From Zymomonas mobilis subsp. pomaceae ATCC 29192 (GTDB lineage Bacteria; Pseudomonadota; Alphaproteobacteria; Sphingomonadales; Sphingomonadaceae), in the NCBI RefSeq assembly GCF_000218875.1, contig NC_015709.1, positions 310,001-374,000 on the forward strand: a stretch of 64,000 nucleotides of DNA. The letters run 5' to 3'. Positions 37,747-46,786 of the stretch are shown here, piece after piece. Each line of letters begins with the position of its first letter. The stretch's first letter is position 1. Below the pieces are notes generated by a model. The model was not told the origin of the DNA and ran no database searches. It saw only the letters and a list, made by a program, of their open reading frames with translations. The position numbers were made by a program, and so were the translations under genes.

Positions 37747-38871
37747 CTATGGTTGTGGAATATGGTCCCGATAAATTTCCCAATGTTGAGATAATTCATT
37801 CACGACTTTATTACCTACAGTGAAGGCCGCATTCAAAGCGGATTGCATAGCAGAAAGACTATCTTCTTCATGAACAAGACTAAAAACTGCATTTTCACCA
37901 AGCGGTGGAAGGGTGTAATTTGAGGCTGTCCGTAATATCATGACGCGATTGGGATCAGCGCGGCCTTGCGTTCCCAAGACAGAAATAGCACGTAAAATTC
38001 CGCTATCCTCCATCCCACTCATGACAAAAATTCCCTTCCCACCCGTCCAGTAAGCGACCCATTTTTCAATGTGATTATTGGCAATAGCCCCATGCCAGAA
38101 AGTCTGTCCGGTTGCTTCGTCCCCTTTTAAAATTTCAGGTGGATGGAGAGCCGCTTTATATCTGGGATAAAGCGCCCGAATTTTTTGTAATGTCAGCGTA
38201 TCCGGTAAAGTTGTTTTCTGGGTTAATTGATAAGCCCAATTTTGGAGCTTTTTATTAAGCGGAAACAGATTATGAGCGGTATCCGGTAAAGGCTGCTGAT
38301 AAGGTTTCTGGCGATCCCATGGCAGCCATCCAGTTGTCCAGTTAGACGGAATTTCACGTGGATCAACCATGTAACCAAAATCGCTGTCAATGACATCTCC
38401 GATCCAAGCTGCCGAACCGACACTGCCCGTATTCGGATTAACGCCAGCAATAGCAGCGACTAACCAATAAGCATGGGAGAAATCAAAGCGAGGATCTAAC
38501 CCTAGGGCTATAACAGAAGTGGCGGCTTGCCCGGTTCCTATACCTGTATTGACAGCTAATACGCCCGTTTTTGGGTTATATCGAAGATTACGAGGGCCTG
38601 CTGAAAAAGGTAATTTATCAGGTAAAATATCAGCCCATGCTTGAAATTCACCCGCTTTGTCACCCTGATCTTCACCGATTTCAAAAGCGGTTAAAATGAC
38701 AACACGAATAGATAGAGGTGTTTTTTGCGCTGCCAGTGTGCGTTTTGGATAGGCTTTAATATGAGCAGCAGGAATGGCCGCCGAAACTATACCGGGGCCA
38801 AATGTTGAAAGGCTCAAGGCCACAAGCAAGGCCGTGGCCGAAACAAGATTATTTCGTATATCTACCTTCAT
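37747..38871 (-). CDS. NUP-family purine nucleoside 'permease' (secreted, phosphorylase-like)
   Basis: A 374-aa protein with a signal peptide (residues ~8-32, LVSATALLVALSLSTFGPGIVSA). The rest has no transmembrane segment. Blocks RVVILTAFEIGEDQGDKAGEFQAW, VLAVNTGIGTGQAATSV and the end SLVHEEDSLSAMQSALNAAFTVGN match the NUP family, named from a fungal purine nucleoside permease but related in fold to nucleoside phosphorylases. A periplasmic enzyme or binding protein is therefore more plausible than a permease. ATG 38871 with GAGG upstream is preferred over ATG 38907. It begins 4 bp after the purine permease stop. Confidence 0.82.
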   Translation of the reverse strand: MKVDIRNNLVSATALLVALSLSTFGPGIVSAAIPAAHIKAYPKRTLAAQKTPLSIRVVILTAFEIGEDQGDKAGEFQAWADILPDKLPFSAGPRNLRYNPKTGVLAVNTGIGTGQAATSVIALGLDPRFDFSHAYWLVAAIAGVNPNTGSVGSAAWIGDVIDSDFGYMVDPREIPSNWTTGWLPWDRQKPYQQPLPDTAHNLFPLNKKLQNWAYQLTQKTTLPDTLTLQKIRALYPRYKAALHPPEILKGDEATGQTFWHGAIANNHIEKWVAYWTGGKGIFVMSGMEDSGILRAISVLGTQGRADPNRVMILRTASNYTLPPLGENAVFSLVHEEDSLSAMQSALNAAFTVGNKVVNELSQHWEIYRDHIPQP

Positions 38872-38875
38872 GCCC

Positions 38876-40201
38876 TCATCCTCTAGCCAAATAGCAAAAA
38901 CGGCCAATAAACAAGGCCGCCAGACTGTACAGCAACCAATTTTCTTTCTTCATTTTGCCGCGCCCAATCTGGATTACTGCATAGGCAATAATGCCAAAAG
39001 CCAGACCATTGGCGATAGAAAAGCTTAAAGGGATTATAATCAACGTTAAAAAAGCAGGCAGAGAAACTTCGATATTTTCCCAATCAATTTCGGTCAAAGG
39101 CGCCATCATCAAAGCGCCCACTAGAATTAACGCAGGGGATGTTGCACTCACAGGAATGACTTGAGCATAAGGCGCTATAAAAAGCATACAAAGAAAAAGA
39201 GAACCCACAACAACCGCAGTAAGACCACTTCGGCCACCACTCTGTACGCCAGCCGCACTTTCAATATAGGATGTTACTGTAGAAGTCCCGGCAAGAGCCC
39301 CGACAAGGGTAGCAATCGCGTCGGTTAAAAGCATTCGATTTAAATTGGGAATTGAACCATCTTTATTCATAAGGCCGGCACGCTTGGTAACCGCAACCAA
39401 GGTGCCAATATTATCAAAAAGATCTACAAATAATAAAACAAATAAAATCTCAAGGACAGCTGATCCAAAATTATGACCACGATAGAGGGCACCTTTAATA
39501 TCCAATGCAAAAGCCGTTTTTTTCAGCATTGCAGGGGTGTATTCATTCACTGAAAAATGAATAAGACCTGCTGACCAACCGATAAAAGTCGCCGCAATAA
39601 TACCTAACAAAATAGCGCCTTTAACGCGATAGGCCATTAAAAGCGCTATAAATAACAGACCTAGAAGCGCAAGCAGCGTCTGCTTATCGCCGAGATTACC
39701 TAAGGTAACCATAGTGGATGGGTTAGCAACAATGATACCGGCATTCCGTAAACCAATAAAAGCGATAAAGAGGCCAATTCCTCCTGCGGTCGCTGAAAAA
39801 AGGGGGCGAGGAATAGCCTTGATAATCATCTGACGAATGCCGGCAAAAGTCAGTAAAAGAAAGATAACACCCGAGATAAAGACACAGCCCAAGGCCTGTT
39901 GCCAAGGTATCCCCATTTGCCCCACAACCGTAAAAGCAAAATAGGCATTCAAGCCTAACCCCGGTGCCAAGGCTAAAGGGGTATTCGCATAAAAACCCAT
40001 AAGGATACTGGCGAACCCAGCGGCAAAACAGGTCGCCGCCGCAACCGCAGCATAAGGCATCCCGGCCTGTGCCAAAAGGGTCGGATTAACCACGATAATA
40101 TAGGCCATGGTTAAAAAAGTTGTCAGACCCGCCAAGGATTCAGTCCGAACAGTGGTGCCCCGTTCTGTCAGCTGAAAATAACGGTCAAGCCATGCATACA
40201 T
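38876..40201 (-). CDS. AzgA-type purine base permease (NCS2 superfamily)
   Basis: Inner-membrane proton symporter for adenine, guanine or hypoxanthine, 441 aa, 12-14 hydrophobic segments. The N-terminal RTESLAGLTTFLTMAYIIVVNP and ALAPGLGLNAYFAFTV are AzgA/GhxP blocks, with GTSTVTSYIESAAGVQSGGRSGLTAV carrying the family's conserved TSxxxS-E motif. ATG at 40201 with AGGGGAG upstream. First gene of a minus-strand run with the NUP protein, the deaminase and hpnIJK. Its 360-bp upstream region shows inverted repeats but no purine riboswitch. Confidence 0.92.
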   Translation of the reverse strand: MYAWLDRYFQLTERGTTVRTESLAGLTTFLTMAYIIVVNPTLLAQAGMPYAAVAAATCFAAGFASILMGFYANTPLALAPGLGLNAYFAFTVVGQMGIPWQQALGCVFISGVIFLLLTFAGIRQMIIKAIPRPLFSATAGGIGLFIAFIGLRNAGIIVANPSTMVTLGNLGDKQTLLALLGLLFIALLMAYRVKGAILLGIIAATFIGWSAGLIHFSVNEYTPAMLKKTAFALDIKGALYRGHNFGSAVLEILFVLLFVDLFDNIGTLVAVTKRAGLMNKDGSIPNLNRMLLTDAIATLVGALAGTSTVTSYIESAAGVQSGGRSGLTAVVVGSLFLCMLFIAPYAQVIPVSATSPALILVGALMMAPLTEIDWENIEVSLPAFLTLIIIPLSFSIANGLAFGIIAYAVIQIGRGKMKKENWLLYSLAALFIGRFCYLARG

Positions 40202-40561
40202 ACGCGCTCCCCTTAATTATAAAAATTATGTCCATTTTTGCAGGATTGTGCCCATTTTGTTGCACAGGGGAAGGCCTGTCATAAGGAGAGCGAAAAAGGT
40301 CAACAGTCAAAATTGACCGGATAAAACTTATACCAGTTAGCAGCCTTTCTATAAAGATATGCACCCAATATCTATAGAAGGCTTTTGTATTCATAAAGAT
40401 CAGACCAAGATTTGAGAAAAAGCCCAAGGTAATAAACCCTAAAGCCGATGTCCTCGTAATACTCACTAGTCGTCCTATAAAAATTGATCAGCCTTCCAAT
40501 ATTAACCTAACAACAGATAGCCCGCTCTGCCGAACAGAGCGGGATCAAGACAGCATAGTTT
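40202..40561. promoter_or_regulatory. 360-bp intergenic region with inverted repeats, promoter region of the purine operon
   Basis: No gene seen. It contains AGCCTTTCTATAAAGATAT (40342-40360) against ATATCTATAGAAGGCT (40368-40383), GGTCAA (40298-40303) against TTGACC (40313-40318), and the efflux-operon terminator at 40521-40543. The conserved core of a purine riboswitch is absent. A minus-strand frame of 93 codons overlaps it but looks spurious. Confidence 0.45.
40521..40543 (-). terminator. Terminator of the efflux operon
   Basis: CCCGCTCTG (40521-40529) pairs with CAGAGCGGG (40535-40543), a GC-rich 9-bp stem 19 bp past the emrB stop; the downstream flank on the minus strand is moderately T-rich (CTATCTGTTGTTAGG). 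Confidence 0.65.
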
Positions 40562-42151
40562 CTAGTGGTTGGCTTTGTTTTTGGGAGCGGGTGCTAACCA
40601 AATGACCGTAGAAGCCGCAACGAAAATAAAAGAGCTAATATAGAAAATATAGGTGGTTGATAAGGCATAGGATTGCGCTTCAACAAGCTGATCAATAGCG
40701 GCGCGCGCTTTTTGTGCATTTATGCCACCCATCTGCAAAATAGGGACTAATGAAGCGGGAGCCTGAAGAATATTCGCTAATTCATTATGCATGGCTCTCG
40801 CATGATCTTCCCAAAGCGTGGTTGACCACGATGTACCGATAGCACCGGCCAAAGTTCGAAGAAAGTTCATTAAACCAGCCGCTGAAGTTGTTTCTTCCGG
40901 TTCTACCGAGGCCAAAGCTAATGTGGTCAAGGGAACGAAAAAGAAAGGCATCCCGATACCCTGCAAAAACTGGGGAATAGCAAAAATCCAGTAACTGCTA
41001 TTAGTATCCCATAAAGTTCTAAGGGCAGTACATCCGCCTAGCCATAGAATACCCCCACTTACTAAAATACGGGGGTCTACAATAGAACTTAACTTAGCAA
41101 CAATAGGGGAGAATAGAACCGCCAAGACACCAGACATAGCCGTTACAAAACCGGCATTGGTAGCCGTATAGCCCATAATACTTTGCAGCCATTGTGGAAT
41201 AATAACCGAGGAAGCAAAGAAAACCCCAAAGCTGAAAGCCAAAGAGAGAACACTTATAGTAAACCCTCGATGTCGAAATATTCTAAGATCAACGATAGGT
41301 TCTTTTTCAGTTAATTCCCAGATAACAAAGACAACGAAACCAATCGCCGCGATGATCGCGAGGGTGACAATCATATTGCTGCCAAACCAATCATGATCGT
41401 GCCCGAGATCAAGTACAATCTGAAGACAAGCGATCCAGACGATCATGATCGAAAGGCCACCTTTATCGATATATTCTTTCAAAGTCTGTGTTTCTGTACC
41501 CCGTAAAAGAGCAAAAACACCTAGTGCACAGCTGACACCGATAGGAATATTGATGTAAAAAATCCATGGCCATGACCAGTTATCACTAAGCCACCCCCCC
41601 ATAATAGGCCCGATGATCGGCGCCGTAATGGTTGTCATAGCCCAAAGCCCCATAGCTTGGGCATGCTGTTCTTTTCTGAAAACCCGAAGCAATAAAGTTT
41701 GGGTAATCGGCATCAAAGGGCCGCCACAAAAACCCTGACAACAGCGAAAGATCAGAATCGTAAGCAAGCTATGTGAAAAGCCGCAAAGGCAGGAAAAAAG
41801 CGTAAAACCTATAATAGATAAAAAGAACAATAATACCGTTCCAAATCGACGGGATAACCACCCCGTCAGAGGAACACAAATAGCTTCAGCCACAGCATAA
41901 GATGTAATAACCCACGTGCCTTGTGAGTTAGAGACAGCAAGATCACCCGCGATATGGGGAACAGATACGTTGGCGATAGTCGTATCAAGTACCACCATGA
42001 AATTAGTCATCGCCAGAATAATACCGGCAATAAGCTGGGTTCTCCCTGATAAGATGCCTACCGCTGAGGCTGGCAGGCGTTCATCGTTGGGCGGGCCAAA
42101 GGAAAAACGGGAAAAAAAAGCCGTCAGCTTATTTTTTTGAAGAGAGGTCAA
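40562..42151 (-). CDS. emrB: EmrB/QacA-type (DHA2) MFS drug exporter
   Basis: Fourteen-helix proton antiporter, 529 aa, forming the inner-membrane part of a tripartite pump. The DHA2 motif C-like block and LDTTIANVSVPHIAGDL, GWLSRRFGT and GPIMGGWLSDNWSWPWIFYINIPIG are characteristic of EmrB. It overlaps emrA by 23 bp. With the adaptor and outer-membrane factor upstream it would expel hydrophobic drugs, weak acids or solvents across both membranes; the real substrate is unknown. Confidence 0.92.
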   Translation of the reverse strand: MTSLQKNKLTAFFSRFSFGPPNDERLPASAVGILSGRTQLIAGIILAMTNFMVVLDTTIANVSVPHIAGDLAVSNSQGTWVITSYAVAEAICVPLTGWLSRRFGTVLLFFLSIIGFTLFSCLCGFSHSLLTILIFRCCQGFCGGPLMPITQTLLLRVFRKEQHAQAMGLWAMTTITAPIIGPIMGGWLSDNWSWPWIFYINIPIGVSCALGVFALLRGTETQTLKEYIDKGGLSIMIVWIACLQIVLDLGHDHDWFGSNMIVTLAIIAAIGFVVFVIWELTEKEPIVDLRIFRHRGFTISVLSLAFSFGVFFASSVIIPQWLQSIMGYTATNAGFVTAMSGVLAVLFSPIVAKLSSIVDPRILVSGGILWLGGCTALRTLWDTNSSYWIFAIPQFLQGIGMPFFFVPLTTLALASVEPEETTSAAGLMNFLRTLAGAIGTSWSTTLWEDHARAMHNELANILQAPASLVPILQMGGINAQKARAAIDQLVEAQSYALSTTYIFYISSFIFVAASTVIWLAPAPKNKANH

Positions 42152-43370
42152 TGTCCGCCTCCATCGATAGACCTACCCGAAGCGGGTGAGCCCGTAACTC
42201 TTTAGGATCAAGCGCAATACGGACAGGCAAACGTTGGACAACCTTAATCCAGTTACCCGTCGCATTTTGCGCTGGAATAAGGGAAAATGCAGCGCCGGTT
42301 CCACCAGAAAAACCAACCACATGTCCATGATAAACAACATCACTGCCATAAAGATCAGAAGTCAGGGTCGCACTCTGTCCTACACGCACTTTACCGAGTT
42401 GGGTTTCTTTAAAGTTCGCATCCACATAAAGCTGATCAATCGGCACAATAGTGGCAATAGGCATACCGACATTAACCCGTTGTCCAACCTGTACTTGTCG
42501 TTGGGTAACAACACCCGACATCGGCGCTTTGATTTCAAGACGGCTCATATCGAGACGCGCCTGATCTAACGCTGCACGAGCAGCCATAACCTCAGGATTG
42601 GTTGAAACGGTGCTGTTTTTGATTAAGGCTTGGTTCGCTTCAAAATTGCCGATAGCCGTTTCTTTCGCTGCACGCGCCTGATCAACCGCGGCATGACTTT
42701 GTAGTAAAGCCGCACGGGCTTTTTCCAAGGCATTCGAAACAGCTGTCATCTCGTCTCGAGATACTGCGCCCGATTCAACCAACGCATGGCGGCGGCTGTA
42801 ATCTGTTTCGGCACGATGATAGGTTGATTGGGCAGCAAGGTAATTGGCTTCAGCCTGTTCGATATTAGCCTGCTCTGCCATGATATTTTGGGATAAAGCA
42901 TCGCCGCTGGCAGAAGTCTGCCCAAAACGGCGTTCTGCTACGGCTAAATTGGCTTCGGCACGGGCTAAAGCAATTTTTTGATCATCGGGGTTAAGACGGA
43001 CTAAAATATCCCCTTTTTTGACCTGATCGGTATCCGATACGAATACATTTTCAATCGGGCCTGAGACCAACGCCATAACCTGTGCCGATTCAGCATTGAC
43101 ATAGGCATTATCTGTCGAGGCATGACGGGAGCCGACCAACCAGTACCAAATACCGTAAATGATAACAATTATCAGAAGAAGAAAAGCAAAATAGCGCAAC
43201 CAGCGTTTACGTTTAGCCTTACTTTCTGTATCTGGCTTTGCATCCTCGACTGCCTTAGGAGAGGCTTCCTCCTGATGCGTCTGAGCATCAACCGTTGCAT
43301 TGGCTTTATCAGGTGACGCATCCTCATTGGACGTTGCGGCATGCTGATTGTTTGGGTTATTCTCTGCCAT
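42129..43370 (-). CDS. emrA: EmrA-type membrane fusion protein (HlyD family)
   Basis: Periplasmic adaptor linking the EmrB pump to the outer-membrane factor. An acidic cytoplasmic tail (1-~50) is followed by one transmembrane helix (residues ~56-74, YFAFLLLIIVIIYGIWYWLVG), a lipoyl half (NAYVNAESAQVMALVSGPIENVFV), a long coiled coil (~125-235) and the second half VVTQRQVQVGQRVNVGMPIATIVPIDQLYVDANFKE split over the usual blocks. Length 413 aa. ATG at 43370, 20 bp after the nodT stop. Confidence 0.92.
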   Translation of the reverse strand: MAENNPNNQHAATSNEDASPDKANATVDAQTHQEEASPKAVEDAKPDTESKAKRKRWLRYFAFLLLIIVIIYGIWYWLVGSRHASTDNAYVNAESAQVMALVSGPIENVFVSDTDQVKKGDILVRLNPDDQKIALARAEANLAVAERRFGQTSASGDALSQNIMAEQANIEQAEANYLAAQSTYHRAETDYSRRHALVESGAVSRDEMTAVSNALEKARAALLQSHAAVDQARAAKETAIGNFEANQALIKNSTVSTNPEVMAARAALDQARLDMSRLEIKAPMSGVVTQRQVQVGQRVNVGMPIATIVPIDQLYVDANFKETQLGKVRVGQSATLTSDLYGSDVVYHGHVVGFSGGTGAAFSLIPAQNATGNWIKVVQRLPVRIALDPKELRAHPLRVGLSMEADIDLSSKK

Positions 43371-43390
43371 GTTTAATCACCAAGATAAAG

Positions 43391-44821
43391 TTATGCTGCA
43401 GTAAAACCGCCGCCCAATGCCTGAACTAACGATACATCAAGCTGGAAGGCGCGTGCTTGAAGATCTGCGACCGCTTTTTTCAGAGACAGAATATTTTCCT
43501 CCCCCTGTAAAACCTCGATATAGGTTACAAGACCGCTTCTATATCTATCTGTTAAGACACGATAGGAAAGCTCGGCATGATTAAGGGCCTGTCGTGTTTG
43601 ATCTAATTGCTGATTAAGTTGCCGCTGGCTAGTGGCAGCATCCGCTACCTGTTGTAACGCATTTGTTAATGTTTTATCATAATTTCCTACCGCTTCATCA
43701 TAAGCAGCCCGCGTTTCCCGATATTGGCCTGATAACTGTCCACCCTTAAAAATAGGGAGATTCAGTGCAGCGCTTGCTGCCCCCAAGGCCATGCCATGCG
43801 TTGCCATATGTTCAAGGGCTCTGGTTTGATAACCAACAATGCCGGCAAGGCTAACATTCGGATAAAATTGTGTCTTAGCGGTTTTAATGCGATAATTGGC
43901 CGCTTCTGCTGTCAATTTAGCAGCCACAACATCGGGACGGCGTCCTAAAAGATTAATAGCGGCATTATCAGGCAGACCAATAGCCCTTAATTTTTCAGAT
44001 TGGGGACGCGTAATCGCCATACCCCGATCAGGCCCCGCCCCCATCAAAGCAGCAATCTGATGACGGGTGATGTCAATGGATTCCTGATTGGCAACCAACT
44101 CTGCCCGCGCATTGGCTTGTCTTGAGCTGGCGTCCTGCATGGACGCATCATTATCCAGCCCATGACCTAATCTCTGCTCAGAAAGCTTTAATATATAGCT
44201 GCGAACTTCAAGGGTGCGCTCTAAAACAGCCCGTTCTTCAAATAAACGGGAAAGATTCGCATAGGCAGCTGCGATGCCTGTTGTCAGCATTAAAGCAGCT
44301 TCTTGCAAATCCACCTGAACGGCCTTAGCTTCCGAGGTCGCCGCCGCTAACTGGGCATGGTAGCCCCCCCAAATATCAATATTATAGTTGATCGTAAGGA
44401 AAGAAGCCCCACCATCGCCCCAGTCTTGCATATTGGGATTGCCCGTCAGTTGGCGGATTTCCTTATCCCGCATAAAATGACCGGCACCTGTACCCATGAA
44501 ACCGTTTATAGAAGGCAGTAATCCGGCACCGGCTCTTTGTTTGCTGCCTGATGCGGATAAGACGCGGGCCCGCGCAATGGCCATATCAGGGGCTTTTGCA
44601 AGCGCTTCTGTCATCAAGCCATTAAGCTGGGGATCGTCATAAGATTTCCACCATCCCTCTCCCGGCCAAGGGGCGCCATTACCCGCTAACGATTGCACAG
44701 AGGCATAATCATGTGCATCTCGCATCTTTGGGGCTTTCCCCAAATGAGGAATCGAGGCACATCCCGTCAGCAATAGCGTCGCAGAGGAAAGGCTGATAAT
44801 GATAGATTGCTTCAAATTCAT
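43391..44821 (-). CDS. NodT-family outer-membrane efflux lipoprotein
   Basis: TolC-like trimeric channel subunit, 476 aa. The signal peptide ends in a lipobox LLTGC (cysteine 21), followed by the NodT blocks GNGAPWPGEGWWKSYDDPQLNGLMTEAL in part, LLGRRPDVVAAKLTAEAANYRIKTAKTQFYPNVSLAGIVG in part, and PIFKGGQLSGQ. Long amphipathic helices form the coiled-coil barrel. First gene of the nodT-emrA-emrB operon, divergent from the TetR regulator. ATG at 44821. Confidence 0.92.
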   Translation of the reverse strand: MNLKQSIIISLSSATLLLTGCASIPHLGKAPKMRDAHDYASVQSLAGNGAPWPGEGWWKSYDDPQLNGLMTEALAKAPDMAIARARVLSASGSKQRAGAGLLPSINGFMGTGAGHFMRDKEIRQLTGNPNMQDWGDGGASFLTINYNIDIWGGYHAQLAAATSEAKAVQVDLQEAALMLTTGIAAAYANLSRLFEERAVLERTLEVRSYILKLSEQRLGHGLDNDASMQDASSRQANARAELVANQESIDITRHQIAALMGAGPDRGMAITRPQSEKLRAIGLPDNAAINLLGRRPDVVAAKLTAEAANYRIKTAKTQFYPNVSLAGIVGYQTRALEHMATHGMALGAASAALNLPIFKGGQLSGQYRETRAAYDEAVGNYDKTLTNALQQVADAATSQRQLNQQLDQTRQALNHAELSYRVLTDRYRSGLVTYIEVLQGEENILSLKKAVADLQARAFQLDVSLVQALGGGFTAA

Positions 44822-44831
44822 ATATTCTTCC

Positions 44832-44845
44832 GTACCAGACAGTAC
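44832..44845. promoter_or_regulatory. Candidate TetR operator between the efflux operon and its regulator
   Basis: The 89-bp divergent region holds GTAC-CAGACA-GTAC at 44832-44845 and another GTAC at 44888-44891 followed by TATAGAGTA. Symmetric GTAC half-sites in the only shared promoter region make a likely regulator binding site. Binding is inferred. Confidence 0.4.
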
Positions 44846-44910
44846 ACTTTCCTCTTGTGCGAGAAGATAATTTTTGTCAAGAAAAATGTACTATAGAGTA
44901 TTGAGTAGTT

Positions 44911-45546
44911 ATGGAAATCATGGATACCTGCAAACATCATAAATACCAGGATCGTCGAGAAGCCATTCTGGAAGAAGCCACAAAATTTTTCCTCGAGAAA
45001 GGCTATGCTGAAACATCGATGTCAGCTATTGCGGCCAAAGTCGGAGGATCAAAAGGAACATTATGGTCTCATTTTCCTTCTAAAGAGGCTTTATTTGCCG
45101 CTGTAGTTGAACGATTAACCGATAATTTCCATAAAATTTATGTAAATTTACTCAACCCTCAATCAGATATTGAAGTAACCTTAAACCAATATGGTCAACT
45201 TTTACTTAAAAATATTGTAAAACCCGATAAAGTGGCTGTTCATAAATTGGCTGTTTCGGAATGTTGGCGTTTTCCTGAAGTAGGGCGTATTTTCTATGAA
45301 TCAGGGCCCAAAATAGCTATTCATAATCTAGGGCTCTATTTAAAAAGTGCCATGGACAAAGGGCAAATCTGTCAAGATGATCCTGAGAAAACGGCTGGTT
45401 TCTTTCTTCATTCCCTATGTGCTGCCAGTATTCCTTCCAGACTTTATAATATTCCTCAGCCTGAACTTTTGAATAATCTTGAAAAGGATGTTAGCAAAAT
45501 CGTTAGTCTCTTTTTAAAAGCCTATGCGCCCAAGAAAGAAAAATAA
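44911..45546 (+). CDS. TetR-family transcriptional regulator of the efflux operon
   Basis: A 211-aa regulator. The N-terminal helix-turn-helix is clear: RREAILEEATKFFLEKGYAETSMSAIAAKVGGSKGTLWSHFPSKEALFAAVV (residues ~15-66, given here in overlapping blocks of the TetR_N pattern). The C-terminal domain resembles the AefR/AcrR-type group (TetR_C). Placed back to back with nodT-emrA-emrB, it most likely represses that operon and itself. ATG 44911, with ATG 44920 as an alternative; the RBS is weak at both. Confidence 0.88.
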   Translation: MEIMDTCKHHKYQDRREAILEEATKFFLEKGYAETSMSAIAAKVGGSKGTLWSHFPSKEALFAAVVERLTDNFHKIYVNLLNPQSDIEVTLNQYGQLLLKNIVKPDKVAVHKLAVSECWRFPEVGRIFYESGPKIAIHNLGLYLKSAMDKGQICQDDPEKTAGFFLHSLCAASIPSRLYNIPQPELLNNLEKDVSKIVSLFLKAYAPKKEK

Positions 45547-45634
45547 TAAACTAGTCTCTGCGATATTCTACATATTCATTCATATGCCTTAAATATCAAA
45601 GAATTTTTAATATCAGTTTCAAGAAAGACGGACG

Positions 45635-46780
45635 ATGCGGTTTGCTTTCACTCATGGTCAGATAGTAACACCAGAGGGTATTCTGCCTGATCATTCTGTT
45701 TTAATCGAAGAGGGTTTGATTAAAACTATTACCAAAGAACCCATTGATCCGCAGATTTCCTGTCTTGATCTTAAAAATCAACTACTTTTACCGGGTTTTA
45801 TTGATATTCAGGTAAATGGTGGCGGAGGATGCCTGTTAAATGATAATCCGAGTGTAGAAACAATTGCTGTTATTGCCGCCGCCCATCGGCATTTCGGGAC
45901 AACGGGTTTACTTCCTACCTTGGTCAGCGAAGATCTCAACGTTATTAAAAAAGCCTTATCCGCGACCAAAGAAGCTATTAAAACGGGTATTCAAGGGATA
46001 TTAGGCCTTCATATTGAAGGGCCTTTCATTGCGATGAAACGGCGAGGTATCCATGCCCAAAGTAAAATTCGATCTATAGCTGAAGAAGATATCCATTTTT
46101 TATGCAAAGCCGCTGTAGAAAATAAAAAGCTATTTAAAATAATGCTGACGCTAGCCCCTGAGACAATGCCTCTTTCTATTATTGAAAGACTGTCTCAAGC
46201 CGGTATTTTAGTATCCATTGGTCATTCTGATAGTGATTATGAAACGGCGCAAAAAGCTATTGAAAAAGGGGCACGCGGTTTTACCCATTTATTCAATGCT
46301 ATGTCCCAAAATACTGGCCGTGCGCCTTCTATGGTTGGGGCAGCTTTGGATAATGAAGGCGTTTATGCCGGAATTATTGTAGATGGTCAGCATGTTCATC
46401 CCGCCAATATTCGTATTGCCTTTAAGGCAAAAGGAGCGGATCGATTAATGTTGGTGACCGATGCTATGCCCTTAACGGGATGGGATCGGGACAGCTTTAT
46501 GTTACAAGGTCAGATGATCTATCGTGACCAAGGTCGCATCACTGACGAAAACGGGGTATTGGCGGGTTCTCTTTTAGATATGTCCACAGCCTTCGCCAAT
46601 ATGATTAAAATGGGTCATGTCTCTATAGAAGAGGCCTCGCGTATGGCCTCTTCTACGCCAGCGCAATTTTTAAAATTAGATGACCGAGGGGTCATTGCTA
46701 TAGGAAAAAGAGCCGATTTTGTTGTGCTCGATACGTATTTTAAACCACAAAGCGTTTGGATAGCCGGAAAAGCCGTTTAA
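45635..46780 (+). CDS. nagA: N-acetylglucosamine-6-phosphate deacetylase
   Basis: Removes acetate from GlcNAc-6-P, returning glucosamine-6-P from peptidoglycan turnover or uptake to the GlmS/GlmM route. Amidohydrolase barrel, 381 aa: LPGFIDIQVNGGGG, LGLHIEGPFI with the metal glutamate, SIGHSDSDYETA and FTHLFNAMSQ with metal histidines, and LVTDAMPLTGWD with the catalytic aspartate. ATG at 45635. No nagB or PTS gene is adjacent, so it stands alone; it converges on the cytochrome c gene with a 6-bp gap. Confidence 0.94.
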   Translation: MRFAFTHGQIVTPEGILPDHSVLIEEGLIKTITKEPIDPQISCLDLKNQLLLPGFIDIQVNGGGGCLLNDNPSVETIAVIAAAHRHFGTTGLLPTLVSEDLNVIKKALSATKEAIKTGIQGILGLHIEGPFIAMKRRGIHAQSKIRSIAEEDIHFLCKAAVENKKLFKIMLTLAPETMPLSIIERLSQAGILVSIGHSDSDYETAQKAIEKGARGFTHLFNAMSQNTGRAPSMVGAALDNEGVYAGIIVDGQHVHPANIRIAFKAKGADRLMLVTDAMPLTGWDRDSFMLQGQMIYRDQGRITDENGVLAGSLLDMSTAFANMIKMGHVSIEEASRMASSTPAQFLKLDDRGVIAIGKRADFVVLDTYFKPQSVWIAGKAV

Positions 46781-46786
46781 AAAGCG

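Noticed and set aside
40185..40466. Minus-strand 93-codon frame upstream of the purine permease
   Set aside because: It overlaps the permease start in another frame, lies over the inverted repeats and has no recognisable domain or RBS.
40202..40520. Purine riboswitch before the AzgA-type permease
   Set aside because: The conserved junction sequences of the purine class were not found on the minus strand.
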